DNA of 64,000 bases from Stratiolaelaps scimitus. Lineage: Eukaryota > Arthropoda > Arachnida > Mesostigmata > Laelapidae. Under the pieces are notes generated by a model. The model was not told the origin of the DNA and ran no database searches. It saw nothing but the letters and a program-made list of their open reading frames with translations. The translations under genes were made by a program, and so were the position numbers. This document shows, piece after piece, positions 36,401-47,909 of this stretch. The stretch's first letter is position 1; the number at the start of each line of letters is the position of its first letter. Location of the stretch: assembly GCA_019614645.1 (NCBI GenBank), contig JABWDB010000046.1:1750001-1814000 (forward strand), read 5' to 3'.

Positions 36401-37150
36401 CTCAGGTTTATACTAAGTGGACGTTTCGAGTGCAGCGGCCAGCATCTGCATTAAGTTCTGTCCGCTTCAGCCGCTAGCAACGGGGAGATCTCCACCTGCC
36501 GCCCAGCCGTGGCGGCGCTCATGGTCGGATGCTCGAATGCCTTCCCACCACGAGTAACATTGTGACTATTGTAATATGGTATCAAACCTATACATATATG
36601 GCCGTGAGGCGTGAATCTGATTCGCCTGAATCGCTGTCAGAATTATTTCACTTAGCAACATTTATCACATATATATATATATATATATAATGACGGTATG
36701 CTGATGTGGCAATCCCTAATAGATAATTGAATTATATATCAAGGGTAATTGGTCAGAGGGCCAAACAGCGAGCCGAGTTACCACCTAGTGACTCAAACTG
36801 AGCGTAACAGGGAGCTGGTTCGCTCAACGACAACTCGGAAAACATCGAGCTTGAAGTCACATATAATCACATAGACAGTGATTAAAAATCTCGTCTAGTG
36901 AAGAACATAATTTCGAATACAGCCTCCAGATAAAAGTAAACGCTAATTCCAAGTAAGATTATGTTATTACTTACAGGATTCACAGCTAAAAATAACTCGT
37001 ACGTCTGCCCGTGAGTATGAATTCTTGAAATGTTGTGTAACGGAAGACAGCGAGCTTTTCATCAGATTATCTGAGATTAGTGAATACGAACATGGTAGAA
37101 ATACGCAGAGTGTCGAAAACCATCACCGGGGCTTGGCTCTTGGGAGAGCG
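33480..37150. other. Non-coding stretch
   Basis: Frames at 35014-35538 (minus, 174 codons) and 35238-35516 (plus) overlap and lack motifs. A TA tract lies at 36667-36690. No gene is supported. Confidence 0.4.
36667..36690. repeat. (AT)n microsatellite
   Basis: Uninterrupted AT dinucleotides. Confidence 0.9.
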
Positions 37151-37190
37151 GTGACTTCGAGTGTACAACGCCTTTACCACTAGTCGAAAG

Positions 37191-38055
37191 ATGTTCAGCA
37201 GAAAAAGGGAACCTAAATTATTAAGCTGGAACCTACATTATGGACATGGATCCTGTAAGCAGGGAATCCCAGAGCTACGCGTGGCTATGTTGGCTGACGC
37301 TGACAACTTAGCCTTTGAGAAATTGATTAAGAAATCAATTGTCGTTGCCCTGTGGGATCGCTGCCGGCCTTGTGCCCATGAGTGAGTTTCAGCAGTCTTC
37401 AGCCTCGCCATGAAAGGTTTTTGCTCGATAATATAAGCGATCGATGATGGAAAAGGCCCCACAGCGTGCTTCCGTCTGCATGTGTCCCTTGGGGAAGCTA
37501 CGAAGGTGCCGTCTTATGCAGGCAGGCCCGTGTTCCTTGTTCTGGCTTAAGGTGACAAAATGCCAGGGAGTCGACGTGAGAACTCTATTGACACCACCGA
37601 GTCGTATGAAGGGAACGAGCCCACGAGCAACAGATAACGTAGCCAGGCTTAAGGGTAAGAAGACTCAAGTGTACTTTGAAACGCCGCAGCATTCTTTGTT
37701 CGTCTGCTATATTCTCTATCTTGTAGCAGCTCACATCACAGTCGTTTTAAGTTTTATAGTAATTTCTAATTATTTAAATATCTAAATATTCTAATTATCT
37801 AAATATTCTAATTTTTTTTACTAATCATCGCGTCTTAATTAATATTGTTGTGCCATTCTACCAATGATACATATATTTTTACAAATTTCGTATAACAGTC
37901 ATAATAAGAATCGTTGCATATTCTCGTTATGCCTGCCAGCCGGTATTCATCTTTCGAAATCTCTTGAACTCATGGCGAGATTCCGTCTTTGTGAACTTGT
38001 TGTTGGCCGGATTACGCGATGCCGAGAAGAAGTTGGCCAGCACCTGATTGAATAG
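37191..38055 (+). CDS. Candidate two-exon gene, 115 residues (unrecognised)
   Basis: Exon 1 runs from an ATG at 37191 to 37381 and is followed by GTGAGT, a consensus donor. Exon 2 begins at 37899 after TTTTTACAAATTTCGTATAACAG and runs to a TAG at 38053-38055. The intron is 517 bases, and the split codon (GA|T) joins the frames without adjustment. The product is basic at its start (FSRKREPK), has an amphipathic segment VAMLADADNLAFEKLIKK at about residues 31-48, a Cys-containing middle and the block RFRLCELVVGRITRCREE near the end. I know no family with these features. The start may be further upstream, since the frame is open from 37155. After the TAG the same frame is open for another 119 codons (next entry). 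A minus-strand frame overlaps exon 1 in antiparallel register. Confidence 0.4.
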
Positions 38056-38415
38056 CAAATACAACAGCAGAGCACAATGATCGTCCAGCCTTGGGATATC
38101 CCAATGCAGCGTGAGGTAACTGCGTTTGTTCGACCTAATGTGCAACGATTCAACCAGAATCGCCCCCTATTAAACATTTTTGACAATTTGCAAAATTTCG
38201 AGAGAGAAATAATGAATATTTTGAAGAAAATTAATTTCTTGGAAAACGAGCGCGTTTTACCGAAAAATAATTCACCGTCCATAAATTTGTATCATAAGGA
38301 AGCCCGTGGATGTGATGATGCCCCCGCGAAAAAATGCAATCGTTGCCGGGACCACGTCGTTCCGTGTTTATGGCAAAAAAAAATTAAAAAATATAATTTT
38401 CTGTTCAAAACATAA
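38056..38415 (+). CDS. In-frame continuation after TAG, 112 codons from its own ATG
   Basis: Directly after the TAG ending the previous entry, the same frame reads 119 codons to TAA, with an ATG at 38077. The composition is coding-like and AT-rich: a helical stretch LLNIFDNLQNFEREIMNILK and a cysteine group KKCNRCRDHVVPC resembling half of a zinc-binding motif, then a Lys-rich end. Possibilities: a stop mutation in one longer gene, translational readthrough, an independent short gene, or chance. The stop context is GAA TAG CAA ATA. CAA after TAG is shared with known readthrough sites, but the next codon does not fit the usual CAR-YYA rule. Confidence 0.3.
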   Translation, partial: QIQQQSTMIVQPWDIPMQREVTAFVRPNVQRFNQNRPLLNIFDNLQNFEREIMNILKKINFLENERVLPKNNSPSINLYHKEARGCDDAPAKKCNRCRDHVVPCLWQKKIKKYNFLFKT

Positions 38416-38419
38416 TGAG

Positions 38420-40200
38420 CGTATTTCCAGAAATCGAAGTCTGGTCATAACCTTCCCTATCAGAAACTCTATCCGACTGAGTTAAAAACAGTAAAGAAGC
38501 GGAAAAAAACATTTCTAAACAGTGTTCTTTTGTGGGTAGACGATACTTTGTACAATATTTTGTTTGAATTCGATTGACTTGCTGGACAACAGGAAGAGTT
38601 CGAGAAGACGGTTTTTTTTCTTAAAGGTAAAAAGTCTCGAGTGTCAAGTTGGTTCAGGCCCAGGGGAGGACAGGATCATCATTTTTTTAAAGGGGGGGGT
38701 CATGCCATGCGGGCGTGCCCACGCAGCGTGGGTACACACATGACAACATCGCGACCCCCGCCTCCTTCTGGGACCGTTGACGATGGTCCATTTCTAGTTG
38801 CTAATTAAGGTCATTAGTTCATGTCGCGCAGTGGCCGCCCGAAGGCGTTTTGTGTAGACCTCAAGAAAGCGGGATAACTGTAATATAAAGCAGTAGGTTG
38901 CCGTTGTGTTTTTAACCCTTAAGGTGTTCCTACTTTTGCCATAGTTCGGAAATACGTTCGTATTAGCCTAGGGTTCCAAGTCCTCGGTGCAACCTACCTA
39001 CACCCTCGCACTTGATAGAGCATTCTGCCTTAATAGTAATTATTATGATAATAATATTAATAATAATAAATAACTCGCGTCTACAATATATATATTAACC
39101 CACGCTCACGCTAGCTACACCGATATAAGAACTGAGTGAAACATTCACATATCGCTTATCATGACGCAACTAACGGCACTCCTCGTACTTAGTAGTTGTT
39201 TTCTAAGTATGTTACACATGAAAAAAAAATGCTTGAGTGGCTATCCGTGTGCCGCCTGTCTGTGTACAGCCGCGTTGTGCCGTCGGTTGGTGGGTGTGAT
39301 CGATCGATCAGCTGTGTGAGCGATGCTGGTATCCGTCTGCTCGGTATCTTCTATATTATCAAGATAAGTCGAGAACAATAATAATAATAATCTGATATTC
39401 TCATGGGGACATCTCCTCGTCCCTGATAACGTTGTTGTTCACACTCGCCCTGGCTCTTCAATATTCCCAATTCTACTCCCGAAGCAGCCTCGATCGAAGA
39501 CGAGCGCTATCCACCATCCCATTGTTTCCAGTCACCAGTCACTGCCGGGCTGCTGTTCGCTGTTATTCCTCTCCGTCGTCGGAGCTACGCTGCAGCTGGT
39601 GAAAGACACCGATCGGCCGATGCACAATGGATTGCTGCCTCCTGTTTCGCTGTGGCCATTGTGTTGCAACACTTCCATATTTCTAGTAGTACCTCGTCCT
39701 GGATAGATTGATACAGGCGTCCTTTTCCTAACACATTGTATTGAATAGAGAAAACTATTGCTTGGTTCGCGCTTGGCAAACATCATCTCGGCCATGCTGC
39801 AATGTCTGTCAGTGCACTGTCGAAAATACTGTTGACAGAAGATGGCCATTTTGTTTGTTCGCTCGAGTTAAGTATTCGCTCGGTCGACAGCGGCGGCTGA
39901 AATACGGGGTTGAACGTGTTGCTCTCTCTCTCTCTTTAAATATATATATATATATATATATAAGAGTCCCAATGGTTTGATGTTTTATCGTCGTTTGAGC
40001 TAATCTCGCTTATTATTCTCATTGGCGCTATTAGTTAGAGTTTATTTCATGCATCGACTTTCCTTGCTGTTGTAAGAGACAAACACGTGAAGCTCGAACG
40101 GGCACAATCTTTAATCGTACTCGCCATAAGATAACGGCGAGCTAGACTATCGGCGTTGCCGACCAAAAATTCCAGGTTTTCAGTTGGCCCGAAAGCCTCT
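38420..40200. other. Non-coding stretch with G-run and microsatellites
   Basis: A run of G at about 38691-38699, ATA repeats near 39055 and 39378, and TA repeats at 39939-39962. No supported gene. The overlapping minus-strand frames at 39532-39849 are unsupported. Confidence 0.4.
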
Positions 40201-40218
40201 GCATAGCTGTTTCTCTCT

Positions 40219-40368
40219 GTGCGCCTCGCAATCGGGCGAGACACGTAGGTGCACGCGTTCGATCCCCACCGTTGCACATTTGCATTTTCAAGGGGTCCGT
40301 CTTACGAAGCAATGCGAAAGCGGTGCCGTGGACGTTAAATGTTGGCTGAGAGTCAGCCCGAAAAAGTT
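40219..40368 (+). mobile_element. tRNA-derived SINE with perfect 15-base target-site duplication
   Basis: The copy starts at GCGCCTCGCAATCGG inside the tRNA-like head. It keeps the B-box-like GTTCGATCCCC and the body (GTTGCACATTTGCAT, GTCTTACGAAGCAATGCG), and ends in GAGAGTCAGCCCGAAAAAG. It is bounded by TAGCTGTTTCTCTCT at 40204-40218 and again at 40369-40383, a perfect duplication. Together these show a 5'-truncated, LINE-driven insertion that is probably among the younger copies here. The A box is missing, so it is not autonomous for transcription. Confidence 0.92.
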
Positions 40369-42156
40369 TAGCTGTTTCTCTCTTAAGATTCCCTCCATCG
40401 ACTTGCGCGGCACTTGTTGTACGGTGCTAGTATGCATTTGCCACGCCGTCATTCGACGAGCCTAACGTGCTTGGACGTGGCGGCTGCGGAAGTGAAAACG
40501 AAATTTGGCCCTCGTCATGGCCTTTGACCACTACTATCATGCCCACCCTCGAATCAATCCAGCATCTAGCTTTGCTTGGATGACAGGCAGGACACGTTGA
40601 AAGGAGAAGAACCTCTAGGTTCGAAGCTCCCGGACTACCGGCGTCCATCATTTCAAGCCAATATCCTCATAATTAATTTCAAATCGTTTCGCCAAACGTC
40701 AAACGCTAGGAAATCTACCTGAATGCTCTCTGTGAATCTATAGGCCAACATTGATTTGTGATTTTGTCCTGTTCAATTGTGTTCAGGACCAATGGCATCT
40801 TCACTGACGTAATGCTCGTCCTGTGTCGTCACGAACATCATGACTCGATAAAATACTTCGAAAAAGGCCACAACTATGTTCGGAAATACTTTCTGCTCAC
40901 CAACCATTCAGATGGCCGAGCTCGTAGTAAATACATGGACAGGCCCATCTCAGCAGTACATCATAGCTAGCCAGCGTGTCACTCCCATCGACCACATTCG
41001 CCCGGTCGACTCGTGAGGCGATCGGTGTCTGAAAAGAATACATATGGCAATAATCGAACACCTATCGAGAAAGGGGATCAAATAAGGCTCGATAAAGGCG
41101 ATTCCAACGTTGTAAACTAGACAATGAGTTCGGCTACTTCGAACTGCTGATGAGGCTGAGCAGGCAAAGTCGAAAGAGATAAGAGAGATGAGAGATTATA
41201 CACTGAATGATTGAACGAATGGATATACACTCATTATTGTAAGAAGAGTCTCATGATGCCAAAATTAGATCAATATATACTACTGCTATATAATAATAAT
41301 CATAAAAATAATAATGTATTTCACCCTCGCACCGGTGCACAGCCACCAGCCGGCGTGCTCCTGCGTGTTTTCGCATATCTATCTTTGTCTATGTGTGTCG
41401 TCATCGGTGGTTACTGGGGTCACGCTGATCAGCCGATAACTAACTCAGCTTGCGGTCGTTCTCGATGAGTTTTGAATGCGTCCCGGCACAAGGTGTGTCT
41501 GCAAAGGGGGGTAGACTGCAGTGGACCTCGAGGCTGTTCACGAACAATGAATGGATTATTGGACTTGAACTCAATGAAGAATATTGAACCCATGAACTCA
41601 CCCTTGAATATGTGGTATCCATGAAAAGCGTTGACAGCCGATTAAAAATGGATCTGTTCTTTTCTTCTAGCGCTTAAAGTCAAATGCTTTGCGCATATTG
41701 TGTGGGATCCACACCCTTGGAGGCTTTGGGCCATGGCCTGTAACTATTCCCATATATTTGCAGATCTAAATATTCATCCGGATAATAAGTAGCTACTAAA
41801 TATGATAATTACTAACATTGTTCCTCACCGACACGTTTTCGTAAACGTTCTCATTGTAATACGTTTAAATATGATGAACCACCAGCAACTCAAGCAGCTG
41901 CCTGTCATATGTTATTTTTTTTCTACTTTTAGATATTTCTGCATGAATAAAACCTACGTGTTATTATCTAGAAGAATATAATATTATTATTATTATAATT
42001 ATCTGTTATTTTTATGTCGTTTTCAGAAGAGGCTGCAGCGACGACTATGCCGATTAACCGTCGAACGGTGCCCAGGTAGGCCACTTATAGGACAGTTGGA
42101 TTTTTGTTACAGGACGAAAAATAGTTATGTGTGACCTTTCAGATGGCTCCGGTGTT

Positions 42157-42363
42157 GTCGAGCTCCCCGGGGGGCGCCTGGTGGTGCATTCGCGTGCGCC
42201 TTGCAATCGGACGAGTGCAGAACGTTGCATAGACAGGATCGATTCCCACCCGTTGCACCGAATTTGCATTTAAAAAGGGATTGTCCGTCTTATGAAGCAA
42301 TATCGGAGAATGTTGTACCGTGGACAGCGTCGAATGTTTAAGGCTGGCAATCCGCCCGGAACA
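42157..42363 (+). mobile_element. tRNA-derived SINE, head to tail
   Basis: The copy includes the head (GCGCCTGGTGGTGCATTCG), a B-box-like GGATCGATTCCC, the GTTGCACCGAATTTGCATTT body and the tail (CCGTGGACAGCGTCGAATG, GGCAATCCGCCCGGAA). Small indels and many substitutions show it is older than the 40.2 kb copy. No target-site duplication is visible. Confidence 0.85.
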
Positions 42364-43013
42364 ATTTACTAAGACGACTCAGGTTGAGACCAAAGCAAAG
42401 ATATAACCAGAGGGGTTGCAAGAGATTTGTACTCTTGCGATTCTAGCTCATGACGGCGCGGGTGACTCACTCACTGTAGCACCTTGTGTATCAGCAGTGT
42501 GTGGGACAAACTGAGCTCGAATGATTAAACTAATGTTTCAGCAGCATTAGGGTGCTATCGGATGCTATGTTTGTGTGAGGTCAGTGTGAATTCTTCGAGT
42601 TTACTAATTCTTGTTAGCCGAGGTGGGCGGCGACGCCGTGGGTGCCCCCGTCTTAGAAATTGTCATACCTAATACGCGTTTACACACCCGAATACATGTC
42701 TTATAAGAGAATGAATGTGTTTAGTCTTGCCATTATCATCGACGATAGTTTAATACTAGAATAACGCATATGACAATCATTTCGAGCAGGTCGCATTTCC
42801 CCTCATCGCATTGAGTAAGCAGATTCCATTGGGTAAACGCCTAGCGCGTCAAACCGAAGCAACAAGTGATCACATTGAGAACGGCGCGGAAAATTCGAAA
42901 TAAGTACAATAGCTAAGAGAGCTTGGCTATTTCGTAACCGTGCCTGCATGTGCTTGCCAGGCGACGGGATCCAACAACACGTCTAGCTATAATGCAATAG
43001 TGTCATCCATTCA

Positions 43014-43718
43014 TCACGACGTTTGCCGTCTCCAGACCATATAGACACACACACACACACAACAGCCGGTGGTAAAGGTCACAACCTCCAGAAGGCGGAC
43101 ATCAGTAACAACAGGAAAGAAATGCAGCAGAAAAAAAGAAGTATTCGCCCCTCGACTGCAATGTGGACCGTGTGTGTCGTCAGCTTTCACTGTGTGACCG
43201 CCTCGCCCTCGAATCGTAATCATCGTGAAGAAACGCACGCTGTGGTGACTCGTTGCTAATACACGAACAGGGCAAGTGCAATTCGTACACAGAATGGAAG
43301 GTCGGGTCGTTCCAGACCGCGGAGTTGGTGGGCAGACCTTTGGCATCGTGGACGCCGCCCCTGGATTCATTACAATATTATAAGAGAGAGGTCGTTGCTT
43401 AGCAAGACAATGTAGCGGAGGGTAGTTCGCTAGTAGGGAGTAATGGCGATTGCTAGACCTTTTGTGGTGCGTTATATTTGGCATTTTTTTTCCACTGAAC
43501 CCACGCGTACACACACACACAGACACACACCACAGACAGTGGAATTGGATATTTAGATGAAGACACTGAAGGTCTGCCTCAGGAACGTGCGTTGCATGAG
43601 AAGGAACTTCGCACAGAACCACCGCGCTGGTGGCGCTGCAGCCCTTGGAGCTGCGCCGGCCGGAGACGCTGTGGACGGTCATCCGGTAGCCTTTCGTGTC
43701 AGCAGAGCTCTCAGCCAC
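43014..43718 (-). other. Longest unbroken minus-strand frame of mixed sequence; probably not a gene
   Basis: This frame is open for 234 codons, but it crosses two CA/GT microsatellites (43046-43061 and 43509-43531) that encode Cys-Val repeats. It has no domain and no clear start. The first 40 codons are GC-rich and compete with the plus-strand frame 43557-43778. I treat it as accidental. Confidence 0.3.
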
Positions 43719-43778
43719 CGGACTCGACTATGCGCTCGTATGCTCTTTGAGTCTGTCACTGACAGACAAATCCCATAG
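43557..43778 (+). CDS. Small ATG-initiated open frame, 73 codons, unrecognised
   Basis: The frame starts at ATG and begins MKTLKVCLRNVRCMRRN, followed by an Ala/Gly-rich middle and an Arg-rich end, with G or C favoured at third positions. The basic N-terminus with few acidic residues would suit a mitochondrial targeting signal, but this is speculation. The GC-rich context makes chance open frames likely. Confidence 0.18.
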   Translation: MKTLKVCLRNVRCMRRNFAQNHRAGGAAALGAAPAGDAVDGHPVAFRVSRALSHRTRLCARMLFESVTDRQIP

Positions 43779-43859
43779 TGGACACTAAATCGACATCGGC
43801 GTATACACCACCACCACTAACTCACAGCATTCGCATTATTTTACGCTTTACTTTGATCG

Positions 43860-45130
43860 TTAAAAAATGTTGTTGTTGTTGTTGCTGTGTGGGCGGGCAC
43901 CATTCGGTACCCAACTAGCGAAGCCTCGAGACGAAATCCTCTCGGCACTCTCAACTGCAGGCGTTGCGCGAGCGCGCGTTCGCTGGCCTCCTCTTTCCGG
44001 CGGGGGTTGAGCTGAGCCGAACGGCGCGGCTTTCGCTGTGTCTGTAGATCTGTCGGGCGGCGGCTCATGACTCCTCCGTCTGCGGTTGAAACCTGTGGCC
44101 ACAGCCAGGGATGTTACGATGAATCGCCTCTCTGGCGTTTGCATATGAGCGCCTCTGTATGTGTCGGAGAGACAGGGCGAATTGACGGGAAGTGTGCGCA
44201 ATGGCGGGCGGAGCAAACAAGCGGAGACGTTTGAAACGTTCAGACAGCCCCTCGTAAAGAGTGCTGATTGTCGTGGAGGTGGCTGTCGCCGCGGATGAGG
44301 CTGAAAGATTCGGGGGTCTGAAGAAGGCGGGTCTGGAGGCGGATGACGGGTGAAGGAACGCCCTGCCTAACTAAGGACTGCCATCGCGGGACGATAGCCT
44401 ATCTATGCTATCGTGCCGTAACGACAAGCCCTGTTCGCCTGGACAGCGATAGCAAGCCGACGAGCGGGGTTGTCGTTGCAACGGTGCCTGCGTGCGCCAA
44501 CCTTGCGGATCGTCCACCGCAAACGCGCGAATTGAGAACGGGTCTGACCCGGCGATGACGCTTTAAATGCTAGCTGAAACCCAGTTAGTAGCAATTCGGC
44601 GAATCGAGTGTATACCAACCACTGTGCGAGATGCACCCGTGGATAGCACGTGCAGACGTACTATATACGCTCGCCCGTAACAAGCATATAGCTTGAAGCA
44701 AGCGTATCAGGGCGCAAGGCATATGCTATGCTGGCACGGAGCCAGCGGGGGGAGCCTGCGCGAGAGCGGTTAATTTGAACTTAATTTGGGAAATTTCATT
44801 GTAACCTCGGCCCCCATACGTTTTCCACGGCCCGCGTCGCCCACCCGAAGCCCCGCACCAACCGACGCGTCAGGTCCATACGTTTGCCAGTGCCAGGCCG
44901 CTCGCCGGAGCTCACTTTTCCAGAGCGAAATAACCCCACGCAGGGGTTCGGAAAGATCGCCCGCCCGCTCGCTCTTCCGTCTGTCGGTCGACCAGTCTGG
45001 GAGACACAGGGGGATTGTGGGGGGCGGGGGGGGGGGGGCAGGGGGGCTAATTAAGGTCATCAAACGAAGCCTCGACTCCTTCGAAAACTGGGAACCAGAC
45101 CTCACCATCAGCCAGCGCCGTCAACAATAG
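43860..45130. other. GC-rich island with long G-run
   Basis: Frames are open on both strands (43860-44216 minus, 44786-45130 plus, 44770-45108 minus). A G-rich tract at 45008-45046 contains a run of about 14 G. No recognisable product. It may be promoter-proximal. Confidence 0.35.
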
Positions 45131-45309
45131 TCGAGCGCGCGGCCGAACGACGACGACTTGGTGTAGGATCGCCAAAACAGCGAAGCACCGCTAAGCGACA
45201 TGGGGCGCTAAGAGCGAGGCGGCCAGCGACCCATGGGATCAGGACGTGTTATGCGCCCACATCTCTCAAACTATTATATATGCAGTGTAATTATACACGA
45301 TTAGCTGGA

Positions 45310-45327
45310 AGGAAGGAGTGTACTGAT

Positions 45328-45360
<33 letters not shown>
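45310..45360. repeat. (AT)n microsatellite, compound
   Basis: AT tracts at 45328-45338 and 45341-45360, separated by a C. Confidence 0.85.
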
Positions 45361-46029
45361 TGTGCATGTAGAATTCTCGAATTGAATGCACACAATCTCC
45401 GTGTGTTACGTTCGTTCGGAGCGGCCGACTAATCATATAGGCGCGCTATACCCATCTGGGCCCATAAAGTATACTTCTCTAGGCTAGCTTAATTTGAATA
45501 TATTATAAAAGTAACTATGCCACCATGCGCTGCTTCACGTTATCTGGTGAATATTTTTTACGACGTTCTTATCTATCTTCTTTGTAATGTTGATTTATTA
45601 TTTGTCGAGCTGCAAGCTACACAAGTTCGGTTCTTGTATAGATGCCCGCTGGGCAGCGCGATTCGCAACAACAACAAGGAAGGCACCGATATAGGAAAAA
45701 AATCGGCGTGTCTTGATAAGGTTACACCCCGGGGGAGCAGCTGAATTAATTATGTTGGAATTGTAGCTTACACATTGCTTTGTATTTATTTATTCTTATA
45801 GGAAGATCGAACAGAGAAATAAAGACATGCCGACTAACGACCCTTCCTCCCTGTTCTTAAATGAAGATGTGCACCTGCGTGTCGCACCTCCGCTTGCAAG
45901 ACGCCCACGAATGGCTGCTGCTATGCCTACCCTTAGTTAGCTAACGATTGTCGCTATTGTACCTAACTACGCCTTTGAAAGCGGGGGCCACCTATTTCGC
46001 CTGGGCAACGCTTGGGTCTGCGTACAGTG

Positions 46030-46212
46030 GCTAAATCAAGAGGCGAACTACCTGAGGACAATGGTGAATCGTAAAGCTTTATTGGTTTATTAAAGGAACT
46101 ACAATGCTTAAGTTGTCTTATATAACCCCATCACGCAGCGGGGCTCGAACCTGCGGCCTCCGTCTTCCCATAGCCGTCCAAGCAATCGCGCTGACACCTG
46201 CTGGTGAGCGAT
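46030..46212 (-). mobile_element. Second tRNA-derived repeat (SINE-like)
   Basis: On the minus strand 46212-46138 looks like a tRNA gene body: CCAGCAGGTGTCAGCGCG at the D-arm position and GCAGGTTCGAGCCCCGC at the T-arm, with a 7-base TTCGAGC loop and one stem mismatch. A non-tRNA tail follows, containing AATAAACCAATAAAG and ending near 46030. The tail differs completely from the other SINE family. A true tRNA gene is unlikely, because no paired acceptor stem is evident. Confidence 0.55.
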
Positions 46213-46484
46213 GCTATATTCTCCAGCGTAGAACATCGTCGGAACCTCTCATTTGGCTAGCTGCTGTGGGTGGTCATCCAGGCAGGGATGATCCGGGCAG
46301 GGATGATCCGAGCCACGCAATCATCCTTCTGCCCGAGCGTCTGATGTGTATGATACTGGCATATGTGGACAGCTTGGGCGGTTTTGTTGTTTGCTCATCT
46401 GATTCGAACCCATTCTACTTTCTGGTAGCGGAAATTCAATATTGAGACCCTTCACTATACCTTACCATGTTGGCCGATCACGAC

Positions 46485-47862
46485 TGAATGTCACAAAGTT
46501 TAAACATAGTTATAAAGAGCACATACTTGAGGAATCTATTCCGTATCCAATTCATGTACGTGTCAGACATCACATGCATACGTGCCACAGAGAACAACGC
46601 TTACGACGGCTCATGCAGCCTGCTACACCGAAATGTGTCATTTTTGGGGTGCTCAAAAAGATAAGCCACTCTAGGCTATCGAGTGTTGATCCAGTTTGTG
46701 TTGAGCTTGCACGCTGCGCTGTAGTCATGGAACACGCTTCGGGCCTTACTGAGGTAAAGAAAACAGTTAGGACTCTGTTGCAGTCCGTCGGCGTAGGGTA
46801 CTAATAAGCTCAAAGGTCGTCCTCGAAAGGTCAGCCAGCGAACTGCCATGCACATTTGTCGATTGGCCTCGAATTCGACCTTAAATTATAAAGAAATCTG
46901 GCAAGAGTTAAACCTTCAGGTAAAAAGATTAAAAGTATTAAGAACAATTAAGCGTTATCCAAATATGATATGGGCTCAAATGAAAACAAAACCTCGTCGA
47001 TTAGGGCAACATTTTGTAAACAGTATCCTGAGGGTGCACATCTATCTAAAAGACGCCGTGTTGTTTCACATCGTCGTTCGCTGATGGGAACACGTTCAAT
47101 TTGGATGGGCCAGATCAATTGAACGGTTACTGGCATGATGTACGTAAAGAGTCGCGGTGCTCCTCGAAACGTATGGTTTGTGTTGCTGTTTCGCGTGTCT
47201 TGGCAAACACGCACTCGCATTCATCTCATCTCGAATGAATAGCGAGATCTATCAGCAGATGTTGACTGGCAACCTACTACCGTTTAAGCGGAGACTTCAT
47301 CGACTGCCAATTGTTTCCCAACAAGATAAAGCTTCAATTCACGTCAGCGCGAGTACATGCGTGGTTTGGACGGCACGAAGTTGAAACCCTAGAGTGACCA
47401 GCATGTTCTCCGGGTCTCAACCTGATGGAGAACCTCTGGGGCATTCTTGTCCGATTAATATGTGCGTCGAATCGGCAGCATACATCCCTGGCAGCACTAA
47501 AAGAGGCGTTGTTGGATGCCTGGAGAGGGGTCAGCGACCAGGCCCTGCTAAATCTCGTTGATAGTTTGCTAAACCGATTCTTTTACGTTATAATTGGCAA
47601 GGGCGGGGCCGCACTGTGTCACTTGGGACAAGAGAGCGAGAATCAACTCAGCGAGAACACTTGATAATTGACAATGCCTTTTCCTTTTGAACATCCGAAA
47701 AAATGACACATTTCGTTGTGTAAGGCTGTAAGCGCCTTCATATGCGCTGTTCTTTGTGGTATATATGCATGTTATGTTTGACACGTATATTAATCGGATA
47801 TAGAATAAATTCCTCAAATGTGTGCCCTTCGTAACGATTTGTTGAAATATAGGGTGAATAGA
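46485..47862 (+). mobile_element. Tc1-type DNA transposon, second copy, plus orientation
   Basis: This is the same family as the element at 6.2-7.8 kb but in the opposite orientation. The left repeat is recognisable from about 46485 to 46687 and the right from 47655 to about 47862. The outermost bases of the left repeat are strongly diverged and no TA duplication is clear. The inside holds a transposase relic better preserved than in the first copy. Confidence 0.85.
46722..47664 (+). pseudogene. Tc1 transposase relic, second copy
   Basis: Read in several frames, it shows LTEVKKTVRTLLQ (first helix-turn-helix region), GRPRKVSQRTAMHICRLA (hinge and start of the second), and KRYPNMIWAQ. It then shows QQDKASIH, where the Asn after the catalytic Asp is now Lys, and LNLMENLWGILVR with the last catalytic acidic residue. 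The final block 47425-47664 is a clean 79-codon frame. Two adjacent stops near 46801 and later frame changes make it inactive. It extends the motifs missing from the first copy and confirms the family. Confidence 0.85.
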
Positions 47863-47874
47863 TATATAAATATG

Positions 47875-47876
<2 letters not shown>

Positions 47877-47907
<31 letters not shown>
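47877..47907. repeat. (AT)n microsatellite
   Basis: A pure AT tract beginning about 15 bases after the Tc1 end. Confidence 0.9.

Positions 47908-47909
<2 letters not shown>

Noticed and set aside
43014..43718. 234-codon minus-strand frame
   Set aside because: It crosses two CA microsatellites, has no domain, and its GC-rich start overlaps a plus-strand frame.
43697..43729. GTCGAGTCCGGTGGC-like word on the minus strand, similar to the SINE head
   Set aside because: Only about 15 bases match and no tail or body follows; too little to call a SINE.
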